In this document: positions 44,701 through 55,497 of the stretch, one piece after another
Layout of the letters: every line of letters starts with the position of its first letter
How positions within the stretch are numbered: position 1 is the first letter of the stretch
Assembly (NCBI RefSeq): GCF_008000815.1
Contig: NZ_CP042806.1
Location: 6,200,001-6,264,000 of the forward strand
Direction of reading: 5' to 3'
Source of the DNA: Terriglobus albidus
GTDB lineage: Bacteria; Acidobacteriota; Terriglobia; Terriglobales; Acidobacteriaceae
Length of the DNA: 64,000 nt
The notes under the pieces: generated by a model
The model's database searches: none
What the model saw: only the letters and a program-made list of their open reading frames with translations
Told to the model about the DNA's origin: nothing
Program-made: the position numbers and the translations under genes

Positions 44701-45273
44701 GTTGGAATTGAGAGCGATGCCGCCCTGCGGGTTCTCCGGACCGGCGATGTTGAAGCTGGAGTGCTGCACGCCCGGGGTCAGCAGCAGGAAGTTGGTGAAG
44801 TTCCGGGTGAAGTTGGGGACGTTCGCGATCGTGGTCTGATCAAGCACCGTCGCAACGTCCGCCTTATCTGTCTTCAGGGCTGGAGCTTCGGTGGTGACGT
44901 TGATGGTAGTGGTCGCGGCTTGCAGGCCGACGGTGAGATCTACTTTCTGCGCGCTGTCCGCGTGGACGTCAACGGGCTGCGATTCTGTCGGGGAGAAGTT
45001 GGGAGCCTCGACCTTTACCTTATAGGTATCGGGAATCAGGCGATCGACCCTCCAACCACCATCAGGTCCAGAGGTGACGACCTGCTGGGTTCCCTTCTGA
45101 GTGTCTGTCACGGTCACTGTGGCTCCAGGAATGGCGGCACCGGTCGCGTCGAGTACGTTGCCGTACAGCGATCCGTAGAGTGCCTGGGCAGAGAGCTGCA
45201 CCGCACCGGTCATCAAAAAGACCAGTGCGAGCAGACAGTAGCCCACTAGGGATACACGTCGTTGCTTCTTCAT
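41776..45273 (-). CDS. Oar-like TonB-dependent receptor with CarboxypepD_reg domain
   Basis: This 1165-residue outer-membrane protein has a signal peptide (about 8-30). A carboxypeptidase-regulatory-like beta domain follows (about 33-115, GNVLDATGAAIPGATVTVTD). The plug domain contains NFLLLTPGVQ, GSNYGEQGFILDGTDNRDPV and GIVNVTTKSGGNDLHGDAFF. A long beta-barrel ends in the aromatic LQFAARLQF. This is the expanded acidobacterial Oar/TonB type, inferred to import large substrates such as oligosaccharides or peptides. GGAG 8 nt before the ATG supports the start. A divergent regulator and a downstream glycosidase may share its regulation. Confidence 0.93.
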   Translation of the reverse strand: MKKQRRVSLVGYCLLALVFLMTGAVQLSAQALYGSLYGNVLDATGAAIPGATVTVTDTQKGTQQVVTSGPDGGWRVDRLIPDTYKVKVEAPNFSPTESQPVDVHADSAQKVDLTVGLQAATTTINVTTEAPALKTDKADVATVLDQTTIANVPNFTRNFTNFLLLTPGVQHSSFNIAGPENPQGGIALNSNGSNYGEQGFILDGTDNRDPVLGIIVINPTLDSIAETKVITQNYDAEFGGAAGGIVNVTTKSGGNDLHGDAFFFRHSDYFYARNPFTQYQADPVSNRFIPSELYSQFGGALSGPIIKDKAFFFLDYQGLRQRLGSTLQQNVPTALLRSTCLASSGNCNLSQYTSQVLYNPVTKTPYSSTPGQIPVSALSAQAVNLLHLIPAPNANGTAATNNYVASGNGVLNGDQADVRLDHQATQNLHLFGRYDYALFRLTGVPVFGAAGGQGFGLQNTSGLTNTQNQSATAGLDWALSPSLATDLRFGFLSYHVAESKYPGQVSADTLGIPNLNVAADTGGAPTFNFNQGGFSGLGNQGCNCPLLQSEQVFQLVNNWTKTRGNHTIRFGADLRYAKNVRNASDFNRSGQFLFDNSSTGLNGSGGSDVASFLVGYAARFQRFDVFINDQYSYQKRLAFYAQDNWRVTPKLTVNYGVRWDLIFPEAVNGVGHGGFASLEAGGIRVAGANGIGTNGGQRMDYTNVAGRLGIAYQLHPNTVVRAGAGMTYDTVGYFGTLFGSVLSHNLPVQGNEDTDRTGNYAANQYASTLAAPPARPTAFTIPTNGIIPFQDKYAQQFRGDRITLPRVFQYNVAIQQQFGSKTTAEIAYVGNIGDRVYPGETYGYDLNSPSLPTSAAQLAAGNTLRRPYYNRFSGVYQGQVVTCCSSGMTSAQPNGRAIYNALQTKVTQHMSNGLSFNANYTWSRAMNYANDAAFAQYKRASWGRNDTNREHIFVLSGVYELPFGKNRMLFSKVNKPVDYVIGGWSLSGQSTWESGRPFTPTYAECASDQDLDTGFASPGTTSLCRPNGNASAFPLSVGSFDTSSHSRRYFTPVSALATNGAVSGPFSRPQVGQFGNVGRLSMVGPRDFFADASLIKDFPITERVKGQFQFQAFNVFNHVALDIPTATYGRCVDCSASTQSTAGTITSLEPNSTMRRLQFAARLQF

Positions 45274-45428
45274 TGTGTTTACTCCTGCGTGGTGGAAGCA
45301 CCATGCGTCGTCTCTTTTCGGGACGTCGTGTTGGATGCATCAGCTTTGCACCCGGACTGCTGCCTGACACCCGTTGGCAAGGCGCTTTACGGTCAATTCA
45401 CCGTGCTTCACGGGGAGTAAACTGTTGA
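45274..45428. promoter_or_regulatory. Divergent promoter region, TonB receptor / regulator
   Basis: The 155-bp gap between divergent genes is bounded by a mirrored 9-mer, GTTTACTCC (45277-45285) and GGAGTAAAC (45414-45422). Each reads GGAGTAAAC toward its own gene and serves as ribosome-binding site. An 8-bp palindrome GATGCATC lies near 45336. Promoter hexamers are not obvious. Confidence 0.4.
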
Positions 45429-46631
45429 TTGGAAATGAAGTTCAGTCCGGAAGAGATCGAACAGTACCGGGGCGTCACGGAGCGGGTTTCAAACGGTTCT
45501 CAGCTTGCCGCTTCTCCGAAACTCAGGGAGTTCCTGAACTACATCGTGGACTGCGCTCTGCGTGAATGCCCGGAAGAGGCCTCAGAACAACAGATTGGAG
45601 TGAATGTCTTCGGCCGCAAGCCGGGCTACAACTCCAGCGAAGACTCGATCGTTCGATCGCAGGCGCGACTGCTGCGGCAGAAGCTCGCCTCCTTTTTTAA
45701 GGAGGAAGGTGCATCGGAGCCCATCACCATCGAGATTCCCAAGGGCCACTATCTACCTCTCTTTAAGGCGCGCTCGATCGGCGAAGTCAGTCTTCCCGCA
45801 GTGGCGTCCGCCCTCTCGCTTCCCTCATCAGTCATCGCTCCCGAGAGCCGAGGGCGAATATCGCTCGGCATCATCTTTATTCTGGTGGCACTGGCGGCGG
45901 GCCTGGTGCTTGGCTATGCCCTGCCGCGCCGGACTGTTGCATCGGCACAGTTGCACGATCCCTTGTGGGCGCCGTTTCTCAGCCAGGACCAGCCACCGCT
46001 GGTGATCTACAGCAACCCCGTCTTTCGTGGCGCTCCTTTAAAAGATGGGCTTCGGCTGCTTCCTCCCGGCACGGCCAGCAATGCGCCCGAAGACGACACC
46101 TACACCGGTACCGGCGAGGCACAGGCTATCTATACCCTGACGCGTTTCTTCGATCGCGCGAATCGTGACTTCGTGCTGAAGCGAAGCAGGCTGGTGACGT
46201 GGGATGACGCAAAGTCGCGCAACCTGGTCTTTCTGGGAGCTTCAACGCAGAACACGGCGCTGGCGGAGTTGCCAACGGCGACCCAGTTTGTCATCCGCCT
46301 GGATGAAAATGCCCACGGCTATGTGAGTAATGAACATCCGCTTGCGGGGGAGCCGCATAAGTTTGTCACCGACAGTAGCGATGAGTACGCCATCATCGCG
46401 CTGCTGCCTGGCCTTGAGTCTTCGACGCGGATTCTTGCTTTTACAGGATTGACGACCGTCGGTACACAGTCTGCTGTGGAGTTCGCACTGGATCCAATAC
46501 ATCGTGCGGATCTGGCAAAACGCGCCGGGCTGGACCACAATCTGGCGCGGCCGTTCGAAGCGTTGCTACGGGTACATGTAAGACGTAACGTCGGCCTGGA
46601 CTCAGAGATCGTCGCGTTTCATACGCGGTAG
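45429..46631 (+). CDS. Membrane-anchored putative transcriptional regulator, divergent to TonB receptor
   Basis: The 400-residue product has a cytoplasmic N-terminal domain (about 1-110) with LREFLNYIVDCALRECPEEA, IGVNVFGRKPGYNSSEDSIV and RSQARLLRQKLASFFKEEG. That is a winged-helix-like segment recurring in Acidobacteria beside Oar-type receptors. One membrane helix follows (about 143-165, IIFILVALAAGLVLGYALP) and then an extracytoplasmic domain of about 230 residues. This suggests a one-component sensor controlling the receptor. Starts at TTG 45429 and ATG 45435 are both possible; GGGGAG at 45412-45417 fits the former better. Confidence 0.65.
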   Translation: MEMKFSPEEIEQYRGVTERVSNGSQLAASPKLREFLNYIVDCALRECPEEASEQQIGVNVFGRKPGYNSSEDSIVRSQARLLRQKLASFFKEEGASEPITIEIPKGHYLPLFKARSIGEVSLPAVASALSLPSSVIAPESRGRISLGIIFILVALAAGLVLGYALPRRTVASAQLHDPLWAPFLSQDQPPLVIYSNPVFRGAPLKDGLRLLPPGTASNAPEDDTYTGTGEAQAIYTLTRFFDRANRDFVLKRSRLVTWDDAKSRNLVFLGASTQNTALAELPTATQFVIRLDENAHGYVSNEHPLAGEPHKFVTDSSDEYAIIALLPGLESSTRILAFTGLTTVGTQSAVEFALDPIHRADLAKRAGLDHNLARPFEALLRVHVRRNVGLDSEIVAFHTR

Positions 46632-46702
46632 TTGCGGTTCGAGCTTCGCTCGAAGACCCACATAAGCTTCGCGTATGTGGGGCACCCGGAGTCTGGGCTC
46701 GA
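46632..46702. repeat. REP-like hairpin
   Basis: CCCACATAAGCTTCGCG..TATGTGGGGCACCCGG at 46657-46689 is preceded by a TTCGAGCTTCGCTCGAA hairpin. It is nearly identical to the copies at 16616-16648 and, inverted, at 31101-31131. It separates convergent genes. Confidence 0.7.
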
Positions 46703-48979
46703 CTAGTTTCCGGTAGCCTTTGGGCCGCCGCTATTCGCGTCGGCGAGCTTCATACCGCTGAGGCCACTGGTATAGCGGGCAACACCTTTATAGATGGACT
46801 CGGCGATGCGCTCGCGATAGTCCGCCTGGCGGAGCTGCGAGGCATCTCTCGGGTTGGTCACGAACGAGATCTCGGTGAGGATCGAAGGCATGTTCGCACC
46901 AATGAGTACGACAAACGGAGCCTTCTTGATGCCGCGGTTCTTCAGGCCGTCATTCCCCTTCTGCAGGCCGCTGTAAAGCGACTGCTCGACGTCGAAGGCG
47001 AACTCACGCGACTCTTCGATCTTGTCCTTTAGCGTGATCTTCTTTACCAGGTCACTCAACTGCGAGATCGACTGATTGGAGACTGCGTTCTCACGAGCGG
47101 CAACCTCCAGCGCATCGGGCTGCGAGGTGAAGTTCAGATAGTAGGTCTCGACACCGCGCGCGGAGTCATCGCGTGAGCTGTTGGCGTGGATGGAGAGGAA
47201 GAGATCGGCCTGTGCCTTGTTGGCAATCGCCGTACGTGTCTCCAGCGGGATGAAGGTATCGTCGGAGCGTGTATAGACGATCTCCGCACCCAGACGCTCG
47301 TGCAGCAATTTGCCGAGACGTAGCGCGACGTCGAGCACGACATCTTTCTCCATCAGCCCGTCGACACCGATGGTGCCGGCGTCATGGCCACCGTGGCCGG
47401 CATCGATCACGATGCGGCCGATCTTCAGACCAAGCGCACGCACCAGAGAGGTTTCGCCCGCAGTGGTCGGTGTCGCGACATGGCCGATGGACTCATCCGC
47501 AGCGGTGATCTTCTTTCCTTTGCGCTGTTTCTTGTCCGCGGCGGGAGGAACGGGCAGGTCGCTCACCGCAACCTCCACCGGGCGCACACTCGCAGCGATG
47601 GGCTGTGTCGTGGGAGCGGACGTTGCCTTCACCTTGCCGGGCTGGGTGCTGAGATTCGCGACCTCACGCGTACTCGCCTGCTTCGTCGCAATCGTGCTGG
47701 GCACGGCCAAGACCGGAGCCACACTCTTCTCCGGAGCGGGAGGCAGAGGCTCATCCTCGGTAATGGGATCGCTTGCCGGGCGAGAGATACCTTCGTGCTC
47801 ATCGCCCGCGGGCTTGGCGGGTTTGTCGGCGACCTTTGCGGTTGCGCCATCGCTCGGCTGTTTAGCGGCAACTTCGGTGGGCTTGTTCTTCCCTGCACCC
47901 TTCGATCCGTGAATATCGATGATGAGCCGGTAGGGATTCGGCAGCAGGAACGCGGAGTACTCAGTGACATTGCTCACGTCGAGCACGACGCGGGTCACGT
48001 CATTCGAAAACTGGGCGATGCGGATCTTCTTCAGGAAGCCGTCGTCGGTGACGGTAAAGTTCTTGCCGACCATGTCCTGAGCCAGCCGTGTGCCGTGCAG
48101 ATCGAAGAAGATGCGCTCGGGATTGGGCACGCGCGCGGCCTCATACTGGACTTCATCCCCGAGGTCGATGGCAACGCGTGTGTAGTCCGGCGTGGACCAG
48201 TGGCGAATGCCGCTGACCTGTGCCAGCGCTCCCTTGTGGCGAGGTATGGGCGCGGTCGAGACCGGCTGCAGTTTCTGCGAAGAAGTATCAACCGGTGCAC
48301 TCGAAGGCGTTGGATCGATCGCAGACCCCGAAGCCGCTCCAGAGGTAAGAGGCATCGCGGGCAACCGTGCCAGGTTGTTTTGGCGAGGCTGCGGCATCTC
48401 CACCGGAGGCGGCGCTGGCGGAGCAGCCGCAACTACCGGCTGACGCGGAGCAGGACGGTCGCCATGCTTGATGGCGTCGAGACCGGCGCGAGCGTCCTGC
48501 GCTTCCGTCGAGCGAGGATAACGGCGCAGCAGCTCGTCATAGTGCTGGCGGGCGAGCTTCGCGTCGCGGAGATCGTTCTGCGCAATGATGCCTTCGGCCA
48601 GGAGCGCCGGGATCCGCAATGACGAGCCGGGATACTGCTTGCGCAGGAACTCGAATTGACCGAGCGCGGCCTGGAACGACTTCGGATCGTTCAGACTGCG
48701 GCCCTGCTCGGCGAGCAGCTCTCCCACGGCGAAGATGGAGCCGGGAGCGTGCACGTCGGCGGGGTTGGCGTGATAAATGGCGCGGTAAGCGTCCATGGCA
48801 TGGGCAAAGGCCACTCGGGTCCGCTGTTGCTCGGGCGTTGCTTCGAGCTGCTCGCGCAACTGCTCGGCCTGTTGCCAGGGCGAGACCGTGACCGCCTTCT
48901 TCCGCACCGCCGCCATCGCCAGCGTAGAGACGCACAGACCAACAACGATTCCAGAGCGAATTGAGGCAAAGACACGCAT
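46703..48979 (-). CDS. N-acetylmuramoyl-L-alanine amidase with AMIN domain
   Basis: From the ATG at 48979 the product is 758 residues with a signal peptide, an N-terminal TPR-like helical region (about 30-180) and a Pro-rich linker. An AMIN domain follows (about 245-355, WSTPDYTRVAIDLGDEVQYE), then a long low-complexity linker. The Amidase_3 domain (about 535-745) has zinc/catalytic motifs IVIDAGHGGHDAGTIG, MEKDVVLDVALRLG, LFLSIHANSSRD and SILTEISFVTN. It splits the peptide stem from glycan strands in the periplasm, usually during cell separation. The TPR-like addition is unusual. Confidence 0.9.
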   Translation of the reverse strand: MRVFASIRSGIVVGLCVSTLAMAAVRKKAVTVSPWQQAEQLREQLEATPEQQRTRVAFAHAMDAYRAIYHANPADVHAPGSIFAVGELLAEQGRSLNDPKSFQAALGQFEFLRKQYPGSSLRIPALLAEGIIAQNDLRDAKLARQHYDELLRRYPRSTEAQDARAGLDAIKHGDRPAPRQPVVAAAPPAPPPVEMPQPRQNNLARLPAMPLTSGAASGSAIDPTPSSAPVDTSSQKLQPVSTAPIPRHKGALAQVSGIRHWSTPDYTRVAIDLGDEVQYEAARVPNPERIFFDLHGTRLAQDMVGKNFTVTDDGFLKKIRIAQFSNDVTRVVLDVSNVTEYSAFLLPNPYRLIIDIHGSKGAGKNKPTEVAAKQPSDGATAKVADKPAKPAGDEHEGISRPASDPITEDEPLPPAPEKSVAPVLAVPSTIATKQASTREVANLSTQPGKVKATSAPTTQPIAASVRPVEVAVSDLPVPPAADKKQRKGKKITAADESIGHVATPTTAGETSLVRALGLKIGRIVIDAGHGGHDAGTIGVDGLMEKDVVLDVALRLGKLLHERLGAEIVYTRSDDTFIPLETRTAIANKAQADLFLSIHANSSRDDSARGVETYYLNFTSQPDALEVAARENAVSNQSISQLSDLVKKITLKDKIEESREFAFDVEQSLYSGLQKGNDGLKNRGIKKAPFVVLIGANMPSILTEISFVTNPRDASQLRQADYRERIAESIYKGVARYTSGLSGMKLADANSGGPKATGN

Positions 48980-49287
48980 GCGGCAGCGCCGGCAAAAGCC
49001 GAAACGCTTCCAGTTTACCGAGCAGTTAACCCGGAAACACTGCACAAAAACCGGAGCGTACTTGGGTGGTAAATGGGGGTGTCGGGATCGATCCCGGGAA
49101 AGCCACCCAACCGATTGGGCCACTTTTGGGTTTGTCATTTCGTAGCGAAGCGGAGAAATCTGCTTTCCGCCTATATCTTGGCGCCCCTCGGAACGAGGAA
49201 ACCAGGTCTCGCTTCGCTCGATACCCCACCCTTTGCTTGCGCAAAGAATGGGGCAACGAGATCTGTGGTTCCTAAACTTCGGTTTCT
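48980..49287. repeat. Repeat-bearing gap between amidase and alaS
   Basis: A TTTGTCATTTCGTAGCG..GCGGAGAAATCTGC copy (49131-49165) and a CCCCACCCTTTGC / GCAAAGAATGGGG hairpin with CAACGAG (49224-49260) are present. The remainder (48980-49130) shows no gene. Frames crossing alaS antisense are artefacts. Confidence 0.6.
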
Positions 49288-51966
<2,679 letters not shown>

Positions 51967-52092
51967 GACCTGTTAAGTCTAGCAGCGCGGCGCGGCCATT
52001 TTTGCCGTTGCGTTGCCGCCCTCCGCCTGCAACACTAAGCGCAAGTACCCCAAATGATGTTTTTATCCGTTCTCTGAACGGACTACGGCCCA

Positions 52093-53241
52093 ATGGATAT
52101 CAATACTCTTTTCTTCGTGGAGTCGAGCCTGTTTTTCCTCTTCGGCCTCACGATGCTCGTAAATTCCCTTGCGAACCCGGGTCTGCGCGGAGCGTACTGG
52201 TTCGTTGCCTCGAACCTGGCCGGAGGCGTTGCCCTGTCGCTGCAGGGCGCACGCGCGCATCTGCCGGTGACGATAGGCATTGTCCTCTCAAACCTGCTCT
52301 TCGTAACGCAGTTGGTGTGCCTGAACCGCGCCGTCACCGCCTTTCTGGGCCGCATGGAACGGATGTGGATCGCCGTACTCGGCGTCTGCATGGTGGGAAT
52401 GTGCGGTGTCGCGTATTTTTCGCTGGTGCACCCTGATATCGGCGTACGGGTTGCGGTCATCTCCGCCATGATGGCAGCGCCGGCGCTGATGACAGCATGG
52501 GTACTCTTCGGGCCGGCGGCCCCCGGCGTACGGACCGCATCGCGTCTGCTGGGCTCAGTCTTCCTGTTCTTTGCCGCAGTCACCTCCGTGCGCGGGTATG
52601 CGGTCTACCGCTTTCACGTCCCCAGCTTCTACTTCATCTGGCTGGACCTGATCGTGATTGCAGGCATCGCCTTCGGGTTTATCTGGATGTCGGCGGCCCA
52701 GTTGCGTGAGGATCTGGAGCGCCAGGCTATGACCGACCCGCTCACCGGGGTGCTGAACCGCCGCGCCGTGGAGCGTGAGGTGGTAGAGCTGCTGCAGCGC
52801 TCGGCGAAGACCGGTGGAACCATCTCGGCGCTGATGCTGGATATGGACCACTTCAAAGGCATCAACGATCGCTTCGGCCATCATGGCGGCGACAAGGCGC
52901 TACTGGCGGTAACGCATGCCATCCGGCGCTCGGTGCGCGGCACCGACCTGGTGGCTCGGCTGGGCGGGGATGAGTTCATGGTGGTACTGCCGGATACCCC
53001 TATGGAGATGGCCCGTATGATCGCCGAACTCATCCGCGGAGAGGTCTCCTCCCTGAGGGTGCAGACCGAAACCCATCAGTTCCAGGTGCGGGTCTCAGTC
53101 GGCATCACCACGCTGGTGGGCCAGATTGTGGGGCTGGAAGATCTGATCAAGCAGTCTGATCGCGCGCTGTATGAGGCGAAAGCGGCAGGACGGAATCGGG
53201 TATTCCCTTCAGGCGAATTTGAGCCGGCGTTTATGGCTTAG
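52093..53241 (+). CDS. Membrane diguanylate cyclase (GGDEF)
   Basis: The 382-residue protein has about six N-terminal membrane helices (5-200). A GGDEF domain follows, opening TDPLTGVLNRRAVERE, with the substrate helix LDMDHFKGINDRFGHHGGDKAL, the intact active site ARLGGDEFMVVLP and an inhibitory-site RxxD (RGTD) five residues upstream. It should convert two GTP to c-di-GMP with product feedback. The sensory membrane module has no recognised name to me. No EAL or PilZ partner is adjacent. Confidence 0.93.
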   Translation: MDINTLFFVESSLFFLFGLTMLVNSLANPGLRGAYWFVASNLAGGVALSLQGARAHLPVTIGIVLSNLLFVTQLVCLNRAVTAFLGRMERMWIAVLGVCMVGMCGVAYFSLVHPDIGVRVAVISAMMAAPALMTAWVLFGPAAPGVRTASRLLGSVFLFFAAVTSVRGYAVYRFHVPSFYFIWLDLIVIAGIAFGFIWMSAAQLREDLERQAMTDPLTGVLNRRAVEREVVELLQRSAKTGGTISALMLDMDHFKGINDRFGHHGGDKALLAVTHAIRRSVRGTDLVARLGGDEFMVVLPDTPMEMARMIAELIRGEVSSLRVQTETHQFQVRVSVGITTLVGQIVGLEDLIKQSDRALYEAKAAGRNRVFPSGEFEPAFMA

Positions 53242-53285
53242 GTTTCCAGGCGGATCGATAAATTCGGTTGAGCCACCGCTTTTTG

Positions 53286-53446
53286 ATTTGTCATCCCGCA
53301 GGGATCTGCTTTTCTTCCGATTTTGCCCAGGCAAAAGCATCGGAAGAAAAGCAGATTTCTCCGCTATCCTTCACCCCAACCCGGCAAAGCCGGTTGGGGA
53401 CCTGGGGCGTTGCCCAGGCTGGTATAGAGCGCGCCTTCAGCGCTTG
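53286..53446. repeat. Composite dispersed repeats
   Basis: A two-armed TTTGTCATCCCGCAGGGATC..GAAAAGCAGATTTCTCCGCT element (53288-53367) is followed by a CCCCAACCCGGC / GCCGGTTGGGG hairpin. A CCTGGGGCGTTGCCCAGG plus GCGCGCCTTCAGCGCTT module follows at 53401-53445, also at 10877-10920. It lies between convergent genes; no coding frame is credible. Confidence 0.65.
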
Positions 53447-53461
53447 GGGCCCTGGCACCCT

Positions 53462-53977
53462 TCAGAGTCCTTCAAACAACTCCCAGATGCGGGCCAGGTG
53501 ATGGTCATCGTGTTCTGCGACAAAGAACAGATGGTCCGTCAGCGTCATGGGCTGCTTCAGACGTGGGTGCACAATGCTGCGGTCCCATGCCTCTTCTTCC
53601 AGAGAAACCACGCGGGTCAGAAGCCTGCTGCGCGCACTGCGGAAGCCGGAGAGTATCTCTTCCAGTGGACGCTCGTTATATCCACCGTCGGTTGTTGCGC
53701 GATTGGCAAGGTCAGTAGGTGTAAGGGTGTTGCTGCCTCGGACGAAGTCTTCCACCCGGGTGAGCCATAGCGGCTCGAGCTGCAGCAGATGGCCGGCATT
53801 CTCCTGCGCGGACCAGCCATGTTCAGGTCTGGCGATCAGCCGCTGATGGGTATAGCCTCGCAGCTCTTCCTCCAGTCGCGCTGGCGTGCCGCGCAGACGC
53901 GCCATCAGGTTGGGTAACAGCTCCTTTGGATATCCGAAGGAAAACTTCCGCTCAAACCACACTGCAATCTGCGTCAT
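53462..53977 (-). CDS. DinB-family protein
   Basis: This 171-residue four-helix-bundle protein has the three metal-binding histidine positions of DinB/YfiT proteins. They are GWSAQENAGHLLQLEPLW (first His) and LFFVAEHDDHHLARIWEL (second and third), with LTDHL between. Members bind divalent metal and include thiol S-transferases (bacillithiol/mycothiol type), but most are uncharacterised. The gene stands alone. Confidence 0.86.
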   Translation of the reverse strand: MTQIAVWFERKFSFGYPKELLPNLMARLRGTPARLEEELRGYTHQRLIARPEHGWSAQENAGHLLQLEPLWLTRVEDFVRGSNTLTPTDLANRATTDGGYNERPLEEILSGFRSARSRLLTRVVSLEEEAWDRSIVHPRLKQPMTLTDHLFFVAEHDDHHLARIWELFEGL

Positions 53978-54223
53978 GCTTGCTCTCCTTAAATTCCGCG
54001 AGAGAAGTGTGCTTTACCTTCACGGCTCCGCGCCATCGTTATAAGTAAAAATGCATTACGCATAAACAGAGCAGTGGATGCGCAACCCCTGCCGCAGGTT
54101 TTGGTTGCCTTTTGCTGACGAAATTTATTTTCCTCCTCCGCTGCAACATTCTTAAATCGCGAGGGTATGAGGGAGTGGACCCGCCGTATATAAGCGGACA
54201 CAAAGGTCGCAGGAGTTTCCCCC

Positions 54224-55456
54224 ATGTCGCTTCTCACCCGAGGTCGTACACTTTTCGTCGCCGCCGCGATGTTGTTCTCCGCAGCCGTTATTCAGGTGCC
54301 GCAGAGCCAGGCAGGCGTGTTTATCTCAGTTAATTTTGCTCCGCCGGCGTTGCCTGTCTACACGCAGCCGCCGCTTCCTGCACCCGGCTACATCTGGACT
54401 CCTGGTTATTGGGCCTATGGCCCCGGAGGCTACTACTGGGTTCCCGGCGTATGGGTTGCGCCTCCACGTCCAGGTTTCTTGTGGACCCCTGCCTACTGGG
54501 GCTGGGAGAATGGCGCCTATCTCTTCCACCCCGGCTACTGGGGACCGCACGTCGGCTTCTATGGCGGCGTTAACTACGGCTTTGGCTACTTCGGTTCCGG
54601 CTTTGGCGGAGGCGAGTGGCGGGGCGGCAGCTTCTTCTATAACAGCGCCGCCGCGAACTTCGGCAGCGTTCACGTCACCAATGTGTACGTGAACAAGACC
54701 GTGATTGTGAACAACACCACGATCAATCGCGTCAGCTATAACGGCGGCAATGGCGGCATCCAGATGCGTCCGACTCAGTTCGAAGCAAGCGCCATGCGCG
54801 AGAACCACGTAGTAGCGACCAACGAACAGATGCAGCACCAGACCTTCGCCTCGCAGAACCGCGCGCAGTTCGCCACAGCGAATGGCGGACATCCTGGAGT
54901 GATGGCGGCCGCGACTCCTGCCTCGTTCCATGCCAATCCGACGAATGCGGCGGCAGCAGCGCGCTTCAACCCGAATCAGCGTGAAGCCAACCAGGACCAG
55001 CGCATCGCCAATGGACTGCATAGTGGACAGATGACCTCCGGCGAGGCTGCCCAGGCGGAACGGACACAGGCCAACATCGATCGGCAGGTCCATAACGACC
55101 GTGCCGCGAACGGTGGCTCACTGACCCCCCAGGAGCGCCAACAGGTCAACCGCGAACAGAATGCGGCCAGCCGCCAGATCTACAACGACAACCACAACGC
55201 CAACCGCGTTGCTCCGAACGCCGTGAACAATCGCGAAGCCTATCAGCAGCAGCGGGTTGCCAACGGACTGCGTGATGGCCAGCTCAACTCAGCCCAGGCT
55301 GCACGCGACAATCGCCAGCAGGCCGGAATTGCCCAGCAGGTGCACAACGAGCGTGTCGCGAACGGCGGCGCCATGACCCAGCAGCAGCGGCAACAGGTCA
55401 ACCGCGAACAGAACCACGCGGGACGCCAGATTAACCGCGAGGAGGGCCGGCGTTAG
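54224..55456 (+). CDS. Secreted YXWGXW-repeat protein with tandem C-terminal repeats
   Basis: This 410-residue protein has a signal peptide (about 1-31, ending SQAG). A Pro/Gly/Tyr/Trp-rich region (about 40-135) follows with PGYIWTPGYWAYGPGGYYWV and FLWTPAYWGWENGAYLFHPG, the YXWGXW pattern of some envelope proteins. After an Asn/Thr-rich middle, two homologous Gln/Asn/Arg-rich units occupy about 255-330 and 337-400. Both carry QR-[IV]-ANGL, QVHN-[DE]-R, ANGG and RQQVNREQN. The protein lacks membrane helices after the signal. Its role is unknown, probably structural or surface-associated. The upstream 246-bp gap holds no gene. Confidence 0.78.
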   Translation: MSLLTRGRTLFVAAAMLFSAAVIQVPQSQAGVFISVNFAPPALPVYTQPPLPAPGYIWTPGYWAYGPGGYYWVPGVWVAPPRPGFLWTPAYWGWENGAYLFHPGYWGPHVGFYGGVNYGFGYFGSGFGGGEWRGGSFFYNSAAANFGSVHVTNVYVNKTVIVNNTTINRVSYNGGNGGIQMRPTQFEASAMRENHVVATNEQMQHQTFASQNRAQFATANGGHPGVMAAATPASFHANPTNAAAAARFNPNQREANQDQRIANGLHSGQMTSGEAAQAERTQANIDRQVHNDRAANGGSLTPQERQQVNREQNAASRQIYNDNHNANRVAPNAVNNREAYQQQRVANGLRDGQLNSAQAARDNRQQAGIAQQVHNERVANGGAMTQQQRQQVNREQNHAGRQINREEGRR

Positions 55457-55497
55457 CCGTTCCCTTCCCGCCCTAACCGAAGAAGAGCCGTGGCCTG

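Noticed and set aside
43987-45249. 420-codon plus-strand frame within the TonB receptor gene
   Set aside because: Antisense to conserved plug-domain coding sequence; low-complexity translation with no domain.
47384-48622. 412-codon plus-strand frame across the amidase gene
   Set aside because: Arg/Gly-rich antisense translation of the AMIN and linker region.
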